40,918 bases of DNA from contig NZ_KI271175.1 of NCBI RefSeq assembly GCF_000469345.1, positions 8,995-49,912 of the forward strand. The letters are read 5' to 3'. The notes below the pieces were generated by a model. That model was not told the origin of the DNA and ran no database searches. It worked only from the letters and a program-made list of their open reading frames with translations. This stretch comes from Eubacterium ramulus ATCC 29099 (lineage in GTDB: Bacteria; Bacillota; Clostridia; Lachnospirales; Lachnospiraceae). Positions 1 to 6,973 of the stretch are shown here, in pieces; position 1 is the stretch's first letter; each line of letters starts with the position of its first letter. A program made the position numbers and the translations under genes.

Positions 1-31
1 CGCACCAAGTCTCACATGCGTTCGACTTGAA
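1..31. repeat. 31-bp repeat, copy 1
   Basis: This 31-bp sequence recurs at 192-222 with a single difference (A at position 16 here, G in the other copy). It holds two interleaved complementary pairs: CGCAC near the start with a TGCG-containing segment, and CAAGTC with GACTTG. One base pair of the first stem is lost in this copy. The function is not recognised. It may be an intergenic repeat family, a protein-binding site or a small RNA fold. Confidence 0.7.
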
Positions 32-42
32 TTGCACTATGA

Positions 43-131
43 CAGGCAGAGGAAAGGACTCGGACTATTTTGTCCCGGCCAGCGATTATTAGTGGTCAAG
101 ACAAAACGGAAGAGTCCTTTTTTGCTGCCTG
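43..131 (+). terminator. long three-part hairpin with T-run upstream of MATE gene
   Basis: Three nested complementary segments are visible: CAGGCAG (43-49) with CTGCCTG (125-131), AAAGGACTC (53-61) with GAGTCCTTT (112-120), and TTTTGTC (68-74) with GACAAAA (100-106). A run of T at 118-123 follows the second stem, as in an intrinsic terminator on the plus strand. It could end an upstream transcript beyond the window edge or act as a leader attenuator for the MATE gene. A small inverted-repeat element is another possibility. Confidence 0.55.
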
Positions 132-191
132 GCGAAGTGTAGAGTGCAGTGATTCTGAAAAGAATATGTCAGCTTTCGCTGACCAGATTCA

Positions 192-222
192 CGCACCAAG
201 TCTCACGTGCGTTCGACTTGAA
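192..222. repeat. 31-bp repeat, copy 2
   Basis: This is the second copy of the repeat at 1-31, 30 of 31 bases identical, lying 54 bases before the MATE start codon. Both interleaved stems are intact: CGCAC (192-196) with GTGCG (207-211), and CAAGTC (197-202) with GACTTG (215-220). That order of segments is the topology of an H-type pseudoknot. A heptamer CTCAGTC is repeated just downstream at 223-229 and 240-246. Confidence 0.7.
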
Positions 223-275
223 CTCAGTCGGAGGTCCAACTCAGTCTAAAATATTACAAGGGGGAGTAAGATTAT

Positions 276-1610
276 ATGGGGAAACTAACATTAAACTGGA
301 CAAAACTAAAACCGGAAGTAAAGCAGGTCTGGCAGCTGAGTCTGCCCGCCATTCTGACGCAGATCACCACCATCGCCATGCAGTACATCGACTCTGCCAT
401 GGTTGGTGCTCTGGGTGCCGCCGCTTCTGCCGCTATCGGTCTGGTCGTTGCCATGACCTGGTTGTATAATGGAGTCCTGTCCGCAGTTTCTGCCGGTTTT
501 TCCGTGCAGGTGGCACATCACATCGGTGCCGGTCAGGATTCTGATGCCAGGAACGTCATCCGGCACGGTCTGATCAGTGCCCTGAGCATTTCCGGGCTCT
601 TAGCTTTCAGCGGTCTTTTGCTCAGTCATCCACTGCCAATCCTGTTAGGCGGTGATCCGGCAATCTGTCCGAACGCAACTGCATACTTTTTTGTATATTC
701 ACTGATGATCCCATTTTCACAGTTGAATTCCCTAACATCGGCATTTTTGCAATGCAGCGGTGATATGGTGACACCAAGTATTTTAAATGCCGTCATGTGT
801 GTACTGGATGTAGTATTCAATGCCTTGTTTATCCCACGCTTTGGTGTCCTTGGTGCCGGTATGGGAACAGCACTCGCCTGTGCCATCATCAGTCTGATCA
901 TGACATGGCGTTGTTGCATCTGCAACAAGCAGCTGCACCTCAGACGTACTGACAAACATCATTTTGACCGTAACATTCTGCGCAAAGCATTTCAGATTGG
1001 AATGCCGGTGGCCGTTCAGGAAATCGCCATGAACGGTGCTATGGTCGTATCCACCCGGATCATTGCCCCACTGGGAGCCGCTGCCATCGCTGCAAATTCT
1101 TTTGCCGTTACCGCAGAAAGTCTGTGCTACATGCCAGGCTATGGTCTTGGTATGGCTGCAACCACACTGGTTGGACGCAACATCGGTGCCAGAGAATTTA
1201 AAACAGCCAAACGTTTCGGTAACATCAGTACCGCCATGGGTGCCATTTTCATGGGCTGCACCGGTGCCATTATGATGTTCGCCTGCCCGCTGGTCTTCCG
1301 GCTTCTGACACCGGATGTCACTGTGCAGGCAATGTCCGTTCATATCCTGCGCATTGAGCTGCTTGCGGAACCGCTCTTTGGCGTGTCCATCGTTGCCGCC
1401 GGTGCACTGCGCGGCACCGGAGACACCTTCGTACCAAGTCTGATGAACCTTGGCAGTATCTGGATCGTGCGCATCGGCCTGGCACTGATTCTTGTCAGCC
1501 GCCTTGGTCTCACCGGCATGTGGATCGCAATGCCGATTGAACTGTGTGTCCGCGGACTGCTCATGCTGTACCGCCAGCGCACTACAAAGTATTACCGTTC
1601 GCATACTTAA
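276..1610 (+). CDS. MATE family multidrug/Na+ efflux protein
   Basis: This is a 444-residue polytopic membrane protein, the usual length for the MATE (multi antimicrobial extrusion) family. It has about 12 hydrophobic segments in two similar halves and the N-terminal family pattern of a WQLSLPAILTQ stretch followed by YIDSAMVGALG. MATE proteins export cationic drugs or metabolites across the cytoplasmic membrane using a Na+ or H+ gradient. The start at 276 is supported by an AGGGGGAG ribosome site about ten bases upstream. The gene stands alone on the plus strand and converges with an ABC exporter operon, so this end of the window holds two separate export systems. The leader contains two 31-bp repeats and a long hairpin that may influence expression. 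The substrate cannot be predicted. Confidence 0.92.
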   Translation: MGKLTLNWTKLKPEVKQVWQLSLPAILTQITTIAMQYIDSAMVGALGAAASAAIGLVVAMTWLYNGVLSAVSAGFSVQVAHHIGAGQDSDARNVIRHGLISALSISGLLAFSGLLLSHPLPILLGGDPAICPNATAYFFVYSLMIPFSQLNSLTSAFLQCSGDMVTPSILNAVMCVLDVVFNALFIPRFGVLGAGMGTALACAIISLIMTWRCCICNKQLHLRRTDKHHFDRNILRKAFQIGMPVAVQEIAMNGAMVVSTRIIAPLGAAAIAANSFAVTAESLCYMPGYGLGMAATTLVGRNIGAREFKTAKRFGNISTAMGAIFMGCTGAIMMFACPLVFRLLTPDVTVQAMSVHILRIELLAEPLFGVSIVAAGALRGTGDTFVPSLMNLGSIWIVRIGLALILVSRLGLTGMWIAMPIELCVRGLLMLYRQRTTKYYRSHT

Positions 1611-1623
1611 TGTAAGGAACAAA

Positions 1624-1716
1624 ATGAAAACATCCAAGACAGACGATGTTATATTATTCCGTGATTTCATAACTGAAATGGCAAAATCGGAGAAAATTAT
1701 CTCAGTGAGCGATTAA
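1624..1716 (+). pseudogene. possible 30-residue ORF running into inverted-repeat element
   Basis: An ATG at 1624 preceded by AAGGAAC opens a 30-codon frame fourteen bases after the MATE stop. Its last third is encoded by the left terminal inverted repeat of the element at 1681-1853. It may be a short peptide, the stump of a gene interrupted by the element, or chance. I do not recognise the product. Confidence 0.2.
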
Positions 1717-1853
1717 GTAAACGACTGAGTTTCACAAGTTTTTGCGCGAGTGGGAACGACCTCTTTTTCAGGCGTGGGAACGAGCGCGATGAAAACGAAG
1801 TGAAACGAAGGTAGTGCACGTCTAGCGAACGAGATAATTTTCTCCGATTTTGC
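1681..1853. mobile_element. MITE-like element with 23-bp perfect terminal inverted repeats
   Basis: The 23 bases at 1681-1703 are the exact reverse complement of 1831-1853. The interior has no substantial ORF and carries two copies of a GTGGGAACGA motif and several GAACGA/GAAACGAA motifs. The 7-mer TTTCATA occurs directly after the right end (1854-1860) and again at 1665-1671 on the left, but nine bases separate the left copy from the repeat, so a target duplication is uncertain. It fills the gap between convergent genes and could also work as a bidirectional transcription stop. A non-autonomous miniature element is the best description. Confidence 0.6.
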
Positions 1854-1882
1854 TTTCATATATTAAATTTTAAGCATTGTTT

Positions 1883-3730
1883 TTATTCCGCGAACTGGCT
1901 GTTATACAGATCCGCATAAAAACCACCCTGTTCCAGCAGTTCCTCATGGGAGCCCTGCTCGATGATATCTCCATCTTTCATAACAAGAATAATATCCGCA
2001 TTTTTGATCGTGGACAGTCGGTGTGCGATCACGAAACTGGTCCGTCCTTTCATCAGGTTATCCATGGCACTCTGAATCAGTTCTTCCGTTCTGGTATCCA
2101 CAGAAGATGTCGCCTCATCCAGAATCAGAATGCGGTTATCTGCCAGAATCGCTCTTGCGATCGTCAGCAACTGCTTTTGTCCCTGCGAAATATTGCTGGC
2201 ATCTTCATTCAGTTCCATCTCATAGCCACCAGGCAGTGTCCGGATAAAATGATCCGCATGAGCTGCTTTTGCGGCTGCCACAACTTCCTCGTCCGTAGCA
2301 TCCAAACGTCCATAACGGATATTTTCCATGATACTTCCTTTAAAAAGCCAGGTATCCTGCAATACCATTCCAAACGCATCTCTCAGCTCCCGGCGATTGA
2401 ACTCCCGGATATCGTGTCCGTCAATACGGATAGATCCGCTGTTGACATCATAGAAACGCATCAGCAGTTTCACCATGGTAGTCTTGCCGGCTCCCGTCGG
2501 ACCAACAATGGCAATCTTCTGTCCGGCAGCCACCTGTGCACTGAAATCATGCACAATAAGCTGGTTCGGATTATAACCAAAACTTACATGATCAAACGCT
2601 ACATTTCCAATCACTTTTGTCACATCTGCCGGATGCTCCACTACCTGATCTTCTTCCTCTTCCTCCAGGAATTCAAACACACGCTCTGCTGCCGCTGCCA
2701 TAGACTGCACCTGATTTGTTACCTGTGCGATCTGCTGGATCGGCTGCGTAAAACTCTTCACATACTGGATAAATGCCTGGATATCACCGATGGTGATCAC
2801 GCCTCGAATGGCCAGCATACCACCACTGAGTGCCACTGCCGCATACCCCAGATTTCCGACAAACTGCATGATCGGCATCATGATTCCGGAAAGGAACTGA
2901 GATTTCCATGCAGAAGTATATAATACATCATTTGTCCGGTTAAACCGGGCAATCATTTCATCTTCTTTGTTGTAAGCTTTGATGACCAGATGACCACCAT
3001 AGCTTTCTTCTACCTGTCCATTGATATGTCCCAGGTACTCCTGCTGTGTAATGAAATGTTTCTGGGATTTTTTCACCACCAGAGAAACACACAACCCCGA
3101 AACCGGCAGTACCACCAGCGCGATCAGTGTCATCAGCGGAGAAATACTGAGCATCATCACCAGCACACCGATGATGGTGGCCGTAGATGTAATGATCTGG
3201 GTCACACTCTGGTTTAACCCCATCCCCAGCGTATCCACATCATTCGTAATTCTGGATAACACTTCACCGTAAGTACGGCTCTCAAAATATTTCATCGGCA
3301 TGCGGTTTATTTTTTCTGTAATTTCTTTTCGCATCCGGTAACAGATTTTCTGTGTGATACCGGTCATGATCCATCCCTGCACAAAACTCAAGACAGAGCT
3401 GAGCAGATATAAACCAAGTACAAACAGCAGCACTTTTCCTATATAGGAAAAATCAATGCCGCCGGTTCCGGCTACTTTTGCCATCAGACCTTCTGCCAGG
3501 CCTGTCGTCGCCTTACCAAGTACCTTCGGGCCAAGCACACTGAATACTGTGGAACATGCCGCGATGATCATGACAAACACAACGGCGATCTTATATTTTC
3601 CCATATAGCGGAGAATTTTTCCAAGGGCACCTTTCAGATCTTTTGCCTTTTCACCCGGGACCATCCCTCTGCCCGGTCTCATTCCGCGTCTCGGTCGGGA
3701 AGCAGAATGTATATTTCTTTCATTACTCAT
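1883..3730 (-). CDS. heterodimeric ABC exporter subunit, ATP-binding/permease (MdlB-type)
   Basis: This 615-residue half-transporter has a basic Arg/Gly-rich N-terminal tail, a six-helix ABC exporter membrane domain, and a C-terminal ATPase domain. Visible motifs are a Walker A GPTGAGKTT near residue 400, a signature ISQGQ in place of LSGGQ, and a Walker B ILILDEATSSVD with the catalytic Glu. I chose the ATG at 3730 because GGAGG lies nine bases upstream; the in-frame GTG at 3739 sits on top of that site. The start overlaps the stop of the upstream subunit gene by eight bases, which implies translational coupling. With that partner it should form a heterodimeric multidrug or lipid exporter in which this subunit supplies the competent Glu. 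Confidence 0.92.
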   Translation of the reverse strand: MSNERNIHSASRPRRGMRPGRGMVPGEKAKDLKGALGKILRYMGKYKIAVVFVMIIAACSTVFSVLGPKVLGKATTGLAEGLMAKVAGTGGIDFSYIGKVLLFVLGLYLLSSVLSFVQGWIMTGITQKICYRMRKEITEKINRMPMKYFESRTYGEVLSRITNDVDTLGMGLNQSVTQIITSTATIIGVLVMMLSISPLMTLIALVVLPVSGLCVSLVVKKSQKHFITQQEYLGHINGQVEESYGGHLVIKAYNKEDEMIARFNRTNDVLYTSAWKSQFLSGIMMPIMQFVGNLGYAAVALSGGMLAIRGVITIGDIQAFIQYVKSFTQPIQQIAQVTNQVQSMAAAAERVFEFLEEEEEDQVVEHPADVTKVIGNVAFDHVSFGYNPNQLIVHDFSAQVAAGQKIAIVGPTGAGKTTMVKLLMRFYDVNSGSIRIDGHDIREFNRRELRDAFGMVLQDTWLFKGSIMENIRYGRLDATDEEVVAAAKAAHADHFIRTLPGGYEMELNEDASNISQGQKQLLTIARAILADNRILILDEATSSVDTRTEELIQSAMDNLMKGRTSFVIAHRLSTIKNADIILVMKDGDIIEQGSHEELLEQGGFYADLYNSQFAE

Positions 3731-6050
3731 GGTACTCACCCTCCTCTCCGTCTGTCAGGCCAAGTTCTTTTGCGGACATCTGAGATTTTGCAATCTCCTG
3801 ATATACCGTACAGTGTTTCATCAATTCCTCATGGGTTCCTTTTCCAACAATCTCCCCTTCATCCAGCACAAGGATCTGATCTGCATGCAAAATTGTACTG
3901 ATACGCTGTGCCACGATGATCACCGTGCTTTCCTGAACGGTATCTGAGAGTGCTTTCCTCAGTTTTGCATCTGTCTTCAGATCCAGTGCGGAAAAGCTGT
4001 CATCAAACACAAAGATTCTCGGATGTTTTGCGATGGCACGGGCAATGGCAAGACGCTGCTTCTGTCCTCCGGACACGTTCGTTCCGCCCTGAGCGATCGG
4101 AGATTCATATTTCTCCGGTTTTTCTTCGATAAATTCTTCCGCCTGGGCAATCTGTGCTGCCTGAACTACCTGGGCATCCGTTGCTTCGGCGTTTCCAAAA
4201 CGCAGGTTGGACGCAATCGTTCCGGAAAACAACACACCTTTTTGCGGTACAAATCCAATCTGCTGACGCAGGTCTTTCATAGAAAGTTCCCGGATATCAA
4301 TACCGTCCAGTGTTATGCTTCCCTTCGTCACATCATACAGACGCGGAATCAGATTCACGATCGTAGATTTTCCACAACCGGTACTTCCGATGATCGCCGT
4401 AGTCTGCCCCGGATAAGCAGTGAAGTCAATGTCGTGAATCGCCGGCTCCCTGCTGCCCGGATATATGAAATCCACATGGTCAAATTTCAACACACCCTCT
4501 GATGTTTCGATATGTTTCGGTTCTGTTGCTTCCCGGATTGTAAAATCTGTATGCAATACTTCATCAATACGGTCTGCTGCCACACCGGCACGCGGAAGCA
4601 TAACAGACATCATTGTCAGCATCAGGAATGCCATAACGATCAGCATCGCATACGTGATAAATGCAGTCATGGAACCAACCTGCATCACTCCAAGATCTAT
4701 TTTTTTAGCTGCCACCCAGACAATGGCTACGGTCAGGGCATACATGATCAGCATCATACCGGGCATCATCAGCGTCATGACACGGTTTGTGAAAAGCATG
4801 GTCTTTGTCAGTTCCCGGTTCACACCGTCAAACCGTTCTTCCTCTTTATCCTCACGACGGAATGCACGGATAACCGGAAGACCGGTAAGAATCTCTCTGG
4901 AAACCAGATTGACACCATCCACTTTTTCCTGCATTTGCCTGAACTTCGGCAGTGCCACACTCATCAGTATCATGACAAATGCAAAGATCACGATGACCGC
5001 CGCTACGATCAGCCAGCCCATGCCGGATCTTGTCTGTATTACTTTGATGATACCGCCGATACCAAGGATCGGTGCGTAGGCAAGCATCCGCAGAAAGATT
5101 GCTGTCACCATCTGGATCTGCTGTACATCATTGGTACTTCGAGTGATCAGAGATGCTGTGGAGAAATGCTCCATCTCCGCATTGGAAAAATGCATGACTT
5201 TCTCATACAGGCGACCGCGCAGAGAACGTCCCACACCGGCTCCCACTTTGGATGCCAGATAGGATACAAAAATAGCGCAGGCCATCATAATTGCAGCCAG
5301 ACCAGCCATCTGCAATCCTTTTTTCCACAGATAGGATGTCTGGATCTGTGCCAGGTTCAGACCGGCTGCTTCATCGCAGGATGCCGCATAGGCTGCTTTG
5401 CTGGCCGTGATCATGGAATCTCCCATGGCATCCACCATTTTCTGCGTGGAATCCCGCATGGAAAGCACTGCATCCTCATCCATCTGCCCGCTCTTGATCA
5501 TTGCTTCAAACATCGGACGGATATCCACACAGGTTACCGTCTGTGTACTTCCATCCTCCTGTTCCACATCTTTTTCTGATACTTTCAACTCTGTTCCCAT
5601 CATCTGGCCAATCTGCTCCAGACTCATCTGTTCATATACCGATACGTCCCCGCCGGTCTGCTCTGCAAGCAGTTTTTTGAACTGTGCTTCTTCCATCCGG
5701 GACATCTGATAATTCAGGATCAGCGGTATGGCAAATTCGGAATCCAGCTCCCCCAGCGTCTCTTTGTCTGTCACTGAACACTCATATGTCTCATGCTGTG
5801 TCGCTTCATAGCTGGATGCCCACAGCGTTTTTTCTTCTTTTGTCATAAAAAGCTGTGCATCTTCATATTCCTCCGCTGTTATCTCCTCTGGAAGACTGTA
5901 CTCGATACCCTTGTTCTGAATTCCCACATCGATGATATCTGCAGTATAAGTCGGCAATGCCAGATCACAGTATGCCTGGAGCACAAGCACTGCCACGATC
6001 ACAAGAATCGTCTTCCAGTACGGAATCATGTTCTTAAAAATCTTCTTCAT
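3723..6050 (-). CDS. heterodimeric ABC exporter subunit with large extracytoplasmic insert (MdlA-type)
   Basis: This 775-residue half-transporter has an ABC exporter membrane domain and a C-terminal ATPase with Walker A GSTGCGKST, signature VSGGQ and Walker B IFVFDDSFSALD. In the Walker B motif Asp replaces the catalytic Glu, as in the degenerate-site subunit of heterodimeric exporters. About 200 mostly polar, acidic residues lie between the first two membrane helices, roughly residues 40-245, and should face outside. I start at ATG 6050, where AAAGGAAA precedes MKKIFKN; upstream codons in the same frame lack a ribosome site. The gene follows the MarR gene by 50 bases and overlaps the next subunit gene, forming one operon. 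Confidence 0.92.
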   Translation of the reverse strand: MKKIFKNMIPYWKTILVIVAVLVLQAYCDLALPTYTADIIDVGIQNKGIEYSLPEEITAEEYEDAQLFMTKEEKTLWASSYEATQHETYECSVTDKETLGELDSEFAIPLILNYQMSRMEEAQFKKLLAEQTGGDVSVYEQMSLEQIGQMMGTELKVSEKDVEQEDGSTQTVTCVDIRPMFEAMIKSGQMDEDAVLSMRDSTQKMVDAMGDSMITASKAAYAASCDEAAGLNLAQIQTSYLWKKGLQMAGLAAIMMACAIFVSYLASKVGAGVGRSLRGRLYEKVMHFSNAEMEHFSTASLITRSTNDVQQIQMVTAIFLRMLAYAPILGIGGIIKVIQTRSGMGWLIVAAVIVIFAFVMILMSVALPKFRQMQEKVDGVNLVSREILTGLPVIRAFRREDKEEERFDGVNRELTKTMLFTNRVMTLMMPGMMLIMYALTVAIVWVAAKKIDLGVMQVGSMTAFITYAMLIVMAFLMLTMMSVMLPRAGVAADRIDEVLHTDFTIREATEPKHIETSEGVLKFDHVDFIYPGSREPAIHDIDFTAYPGQTTAIIGSTGCGKSTIVNLIPRLYDVTKGSITLDGIDIRELSMKDLRQQIGFVPQKGVLFSGTIASNLRFGNAEATDAQVVQAAQIAQAEEFIEEKPEKYESPIAQGGTNVSGGQKQRLAIARAIAKHPRIFVFDDSFSALDLKTDAKLRKALSDTVQESTVIIVAQRISTILHADQILVLDEGEIVGKGTHEELMKHCTVYQEIAKSQMSAKELGLTDGEEGEYHE

Positions 6051-6100
6051 TTCCGTGATTTCCTTTCTGTTTACTACTACTACGCTAAGCGTTTCCAAAT

Positions 6101-6739
6101 TCAGCTGTCTGTAAAGCGGACATTCGCACTATGATTTGCACCGGTATGCTTATCAGCTGCTTTCTTCTGGCTCTGCCGGATTTTTTCCAGTTCTTCTTTG
6201 GCCAGATCATATTGCTGGTGAATATAACTCACCAGCCGCGCCATTTCTTCTTTATCCGTTTTTTCAAATACCCGGCGGATAAATTCATTCGTAATCTCAT
6301 TGGATTCATCCAGAACCTCCTGCCCGGATTTTGTAATCTCCACCAGTGTATTTCTTCGGTCTTTCTGATCCACAAAACGTCTGACATATCCTTTTTCTTC
6401 CAATGCTTTGATACTGCGTGACACTGCCGGAGGCAGCGCATGCGTATATTCCGCCAGATCAGACATCTTTACACCATGCTCGGAACTGATTTTCTTCTGC
6501 ACATGGTAAATGCCGTTCATCAATACAAACTCGCCTTTGTTCAGGTGTGGAAGAATACTTCCGATATTCAGTTTTCGGAACATATGCAGTGCCTCCCACA
6601 CGTTCTGCTCCATATCTTCCATCGAGTCTATGGCCTTTATCCGTTCCATATATCCGGCACAGCTGCATCTCATCTCACGCGCTGCAGAAGTATCCGCATT
6701 CTTTGTCTGTTCCTCTTTCTTATCCTTTGCATTTTCCAT
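6101..6739 (-). CDS. MarR family transcriptional regulator
   Basis: This 212-residue protein has a winged-helix MarR domain at about residues 45-180. The recognition part is the stretch around MSDLAEYTHALPPAVSRSIK, followed by a wing with DQKDRRNTLVEITKSGQ. The N-terminal 30 residues are charged and include two close cysteines (RCSCAGYM) that could sense oxidants or a ligand, although this is unproven. The C-terminal tail is basic and polar. MarR proteins bind palindromic operators as dimers and are released by small phenolic or drug-like ligands. It is first in the operon with the two ABC exporter genes. Two 13-bp palindrome-like sites overlap its promoter, so autoregulation and drug-induced export are the likely logic. 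Confidence 0.9.
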   Translation of the reverse strand: MENAKDKKEEQTKNADTSAAREMRCSCAGYMERIKAIDSMEDMEQNVWEALHMFRKLNIGSILPHLNKGEFVLMNGIYHVQKKISSEHGVKMSDLAEYTHALPPAVSRSIKALEEKGYVRRFVDQKDRRNTLVEITKSGQEVLDESNEITNEFIRRVFEKTDKEEMARLVSYIHQQYDLAKEELEKIRQSQKKAADKHTGANHSANVRFTDS

Positions 6740-6838
6740 AACTCCCGGATAGTCCTCCTTTCCTTATGCTCCAAAACACCCCACTGCTCTTATCATTCCA
6801 TATGCTCTTCAGTGAGAACGCTTTTCTCGTCCCAATAT

Positions 6839-6884
6839 TTAACAGTGTTAACAATTAACTGTCGCTAAATATTAACACTGTTAA
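6839..6884. promoter_or_regulatory. paired MarR-type operators
   Basis: TTAACAGTGTTAA at 6839-6851 and TTAACACTGTTAA at 6872-6884 are exact reverse complements of each other, and each is itself nearly palindromic. Their centres are 33 bases apart, about three helical turns. The second overlaps the spacer and -10 of the minus-strand promoter, the classic position for repression by the MarR protein encoded just downstream. Confidence 0.75.
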
Positions 6885-6897
6885 TCATTATTGTCAA
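6869..6897 (-). promoter_or_regulatory. sigma-A promoter of the MarR-ABC operon
   Basis: On the minus strand a perfect TTGACA (6892-6897) is followed after 17 bases by TAATAT (6869-6874). The predicted transcript runs into the MarR gene with a leader of about 125 bases. The core overlaps one of the two palindromic operator sites. Confidence 0.85.
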
Positions 6898-6898
6898 C

Positions 6899-6952
6899 AA
6901 AAAGAGGAAGCAGCAATTCTAAAATAAATATAAAATCAGCTGATTCCTCTTT
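6899..6952 (-). terminator. rho-independent terminator after fbp
   Basis: On the minus strand AAAGAGGAA (6944-6952) pairs with TTCCTCTTT (6901-6909), extended inward by GC-containing pairs, and is followed by five T (6899-6903). The loop is about 30 bases and AT-rich. It begins 22 bases after the fbp stop and abuts the -35 of the next promoter, separating the two transcription units. Confidence 0.75.
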
Positions 6953-6973
6953 CGAATCTCATTATTCTGTTTT

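Noticed and set aside
783-1670. Minus-strand ORF of 295 codons opposite the MATE gene
   Set aside because: It is an antisense shadow with biased composition, no ribosome site and no known family; the MATE frame is unambiguous.
1877-2923. Long plus-strand ORF of 348 codons opposite the ABC transporter gene
   Set aside because: It is His/Cys-rich, lacks any recognisable domain, and mirrors a clear ABC ATPase on the other strand.
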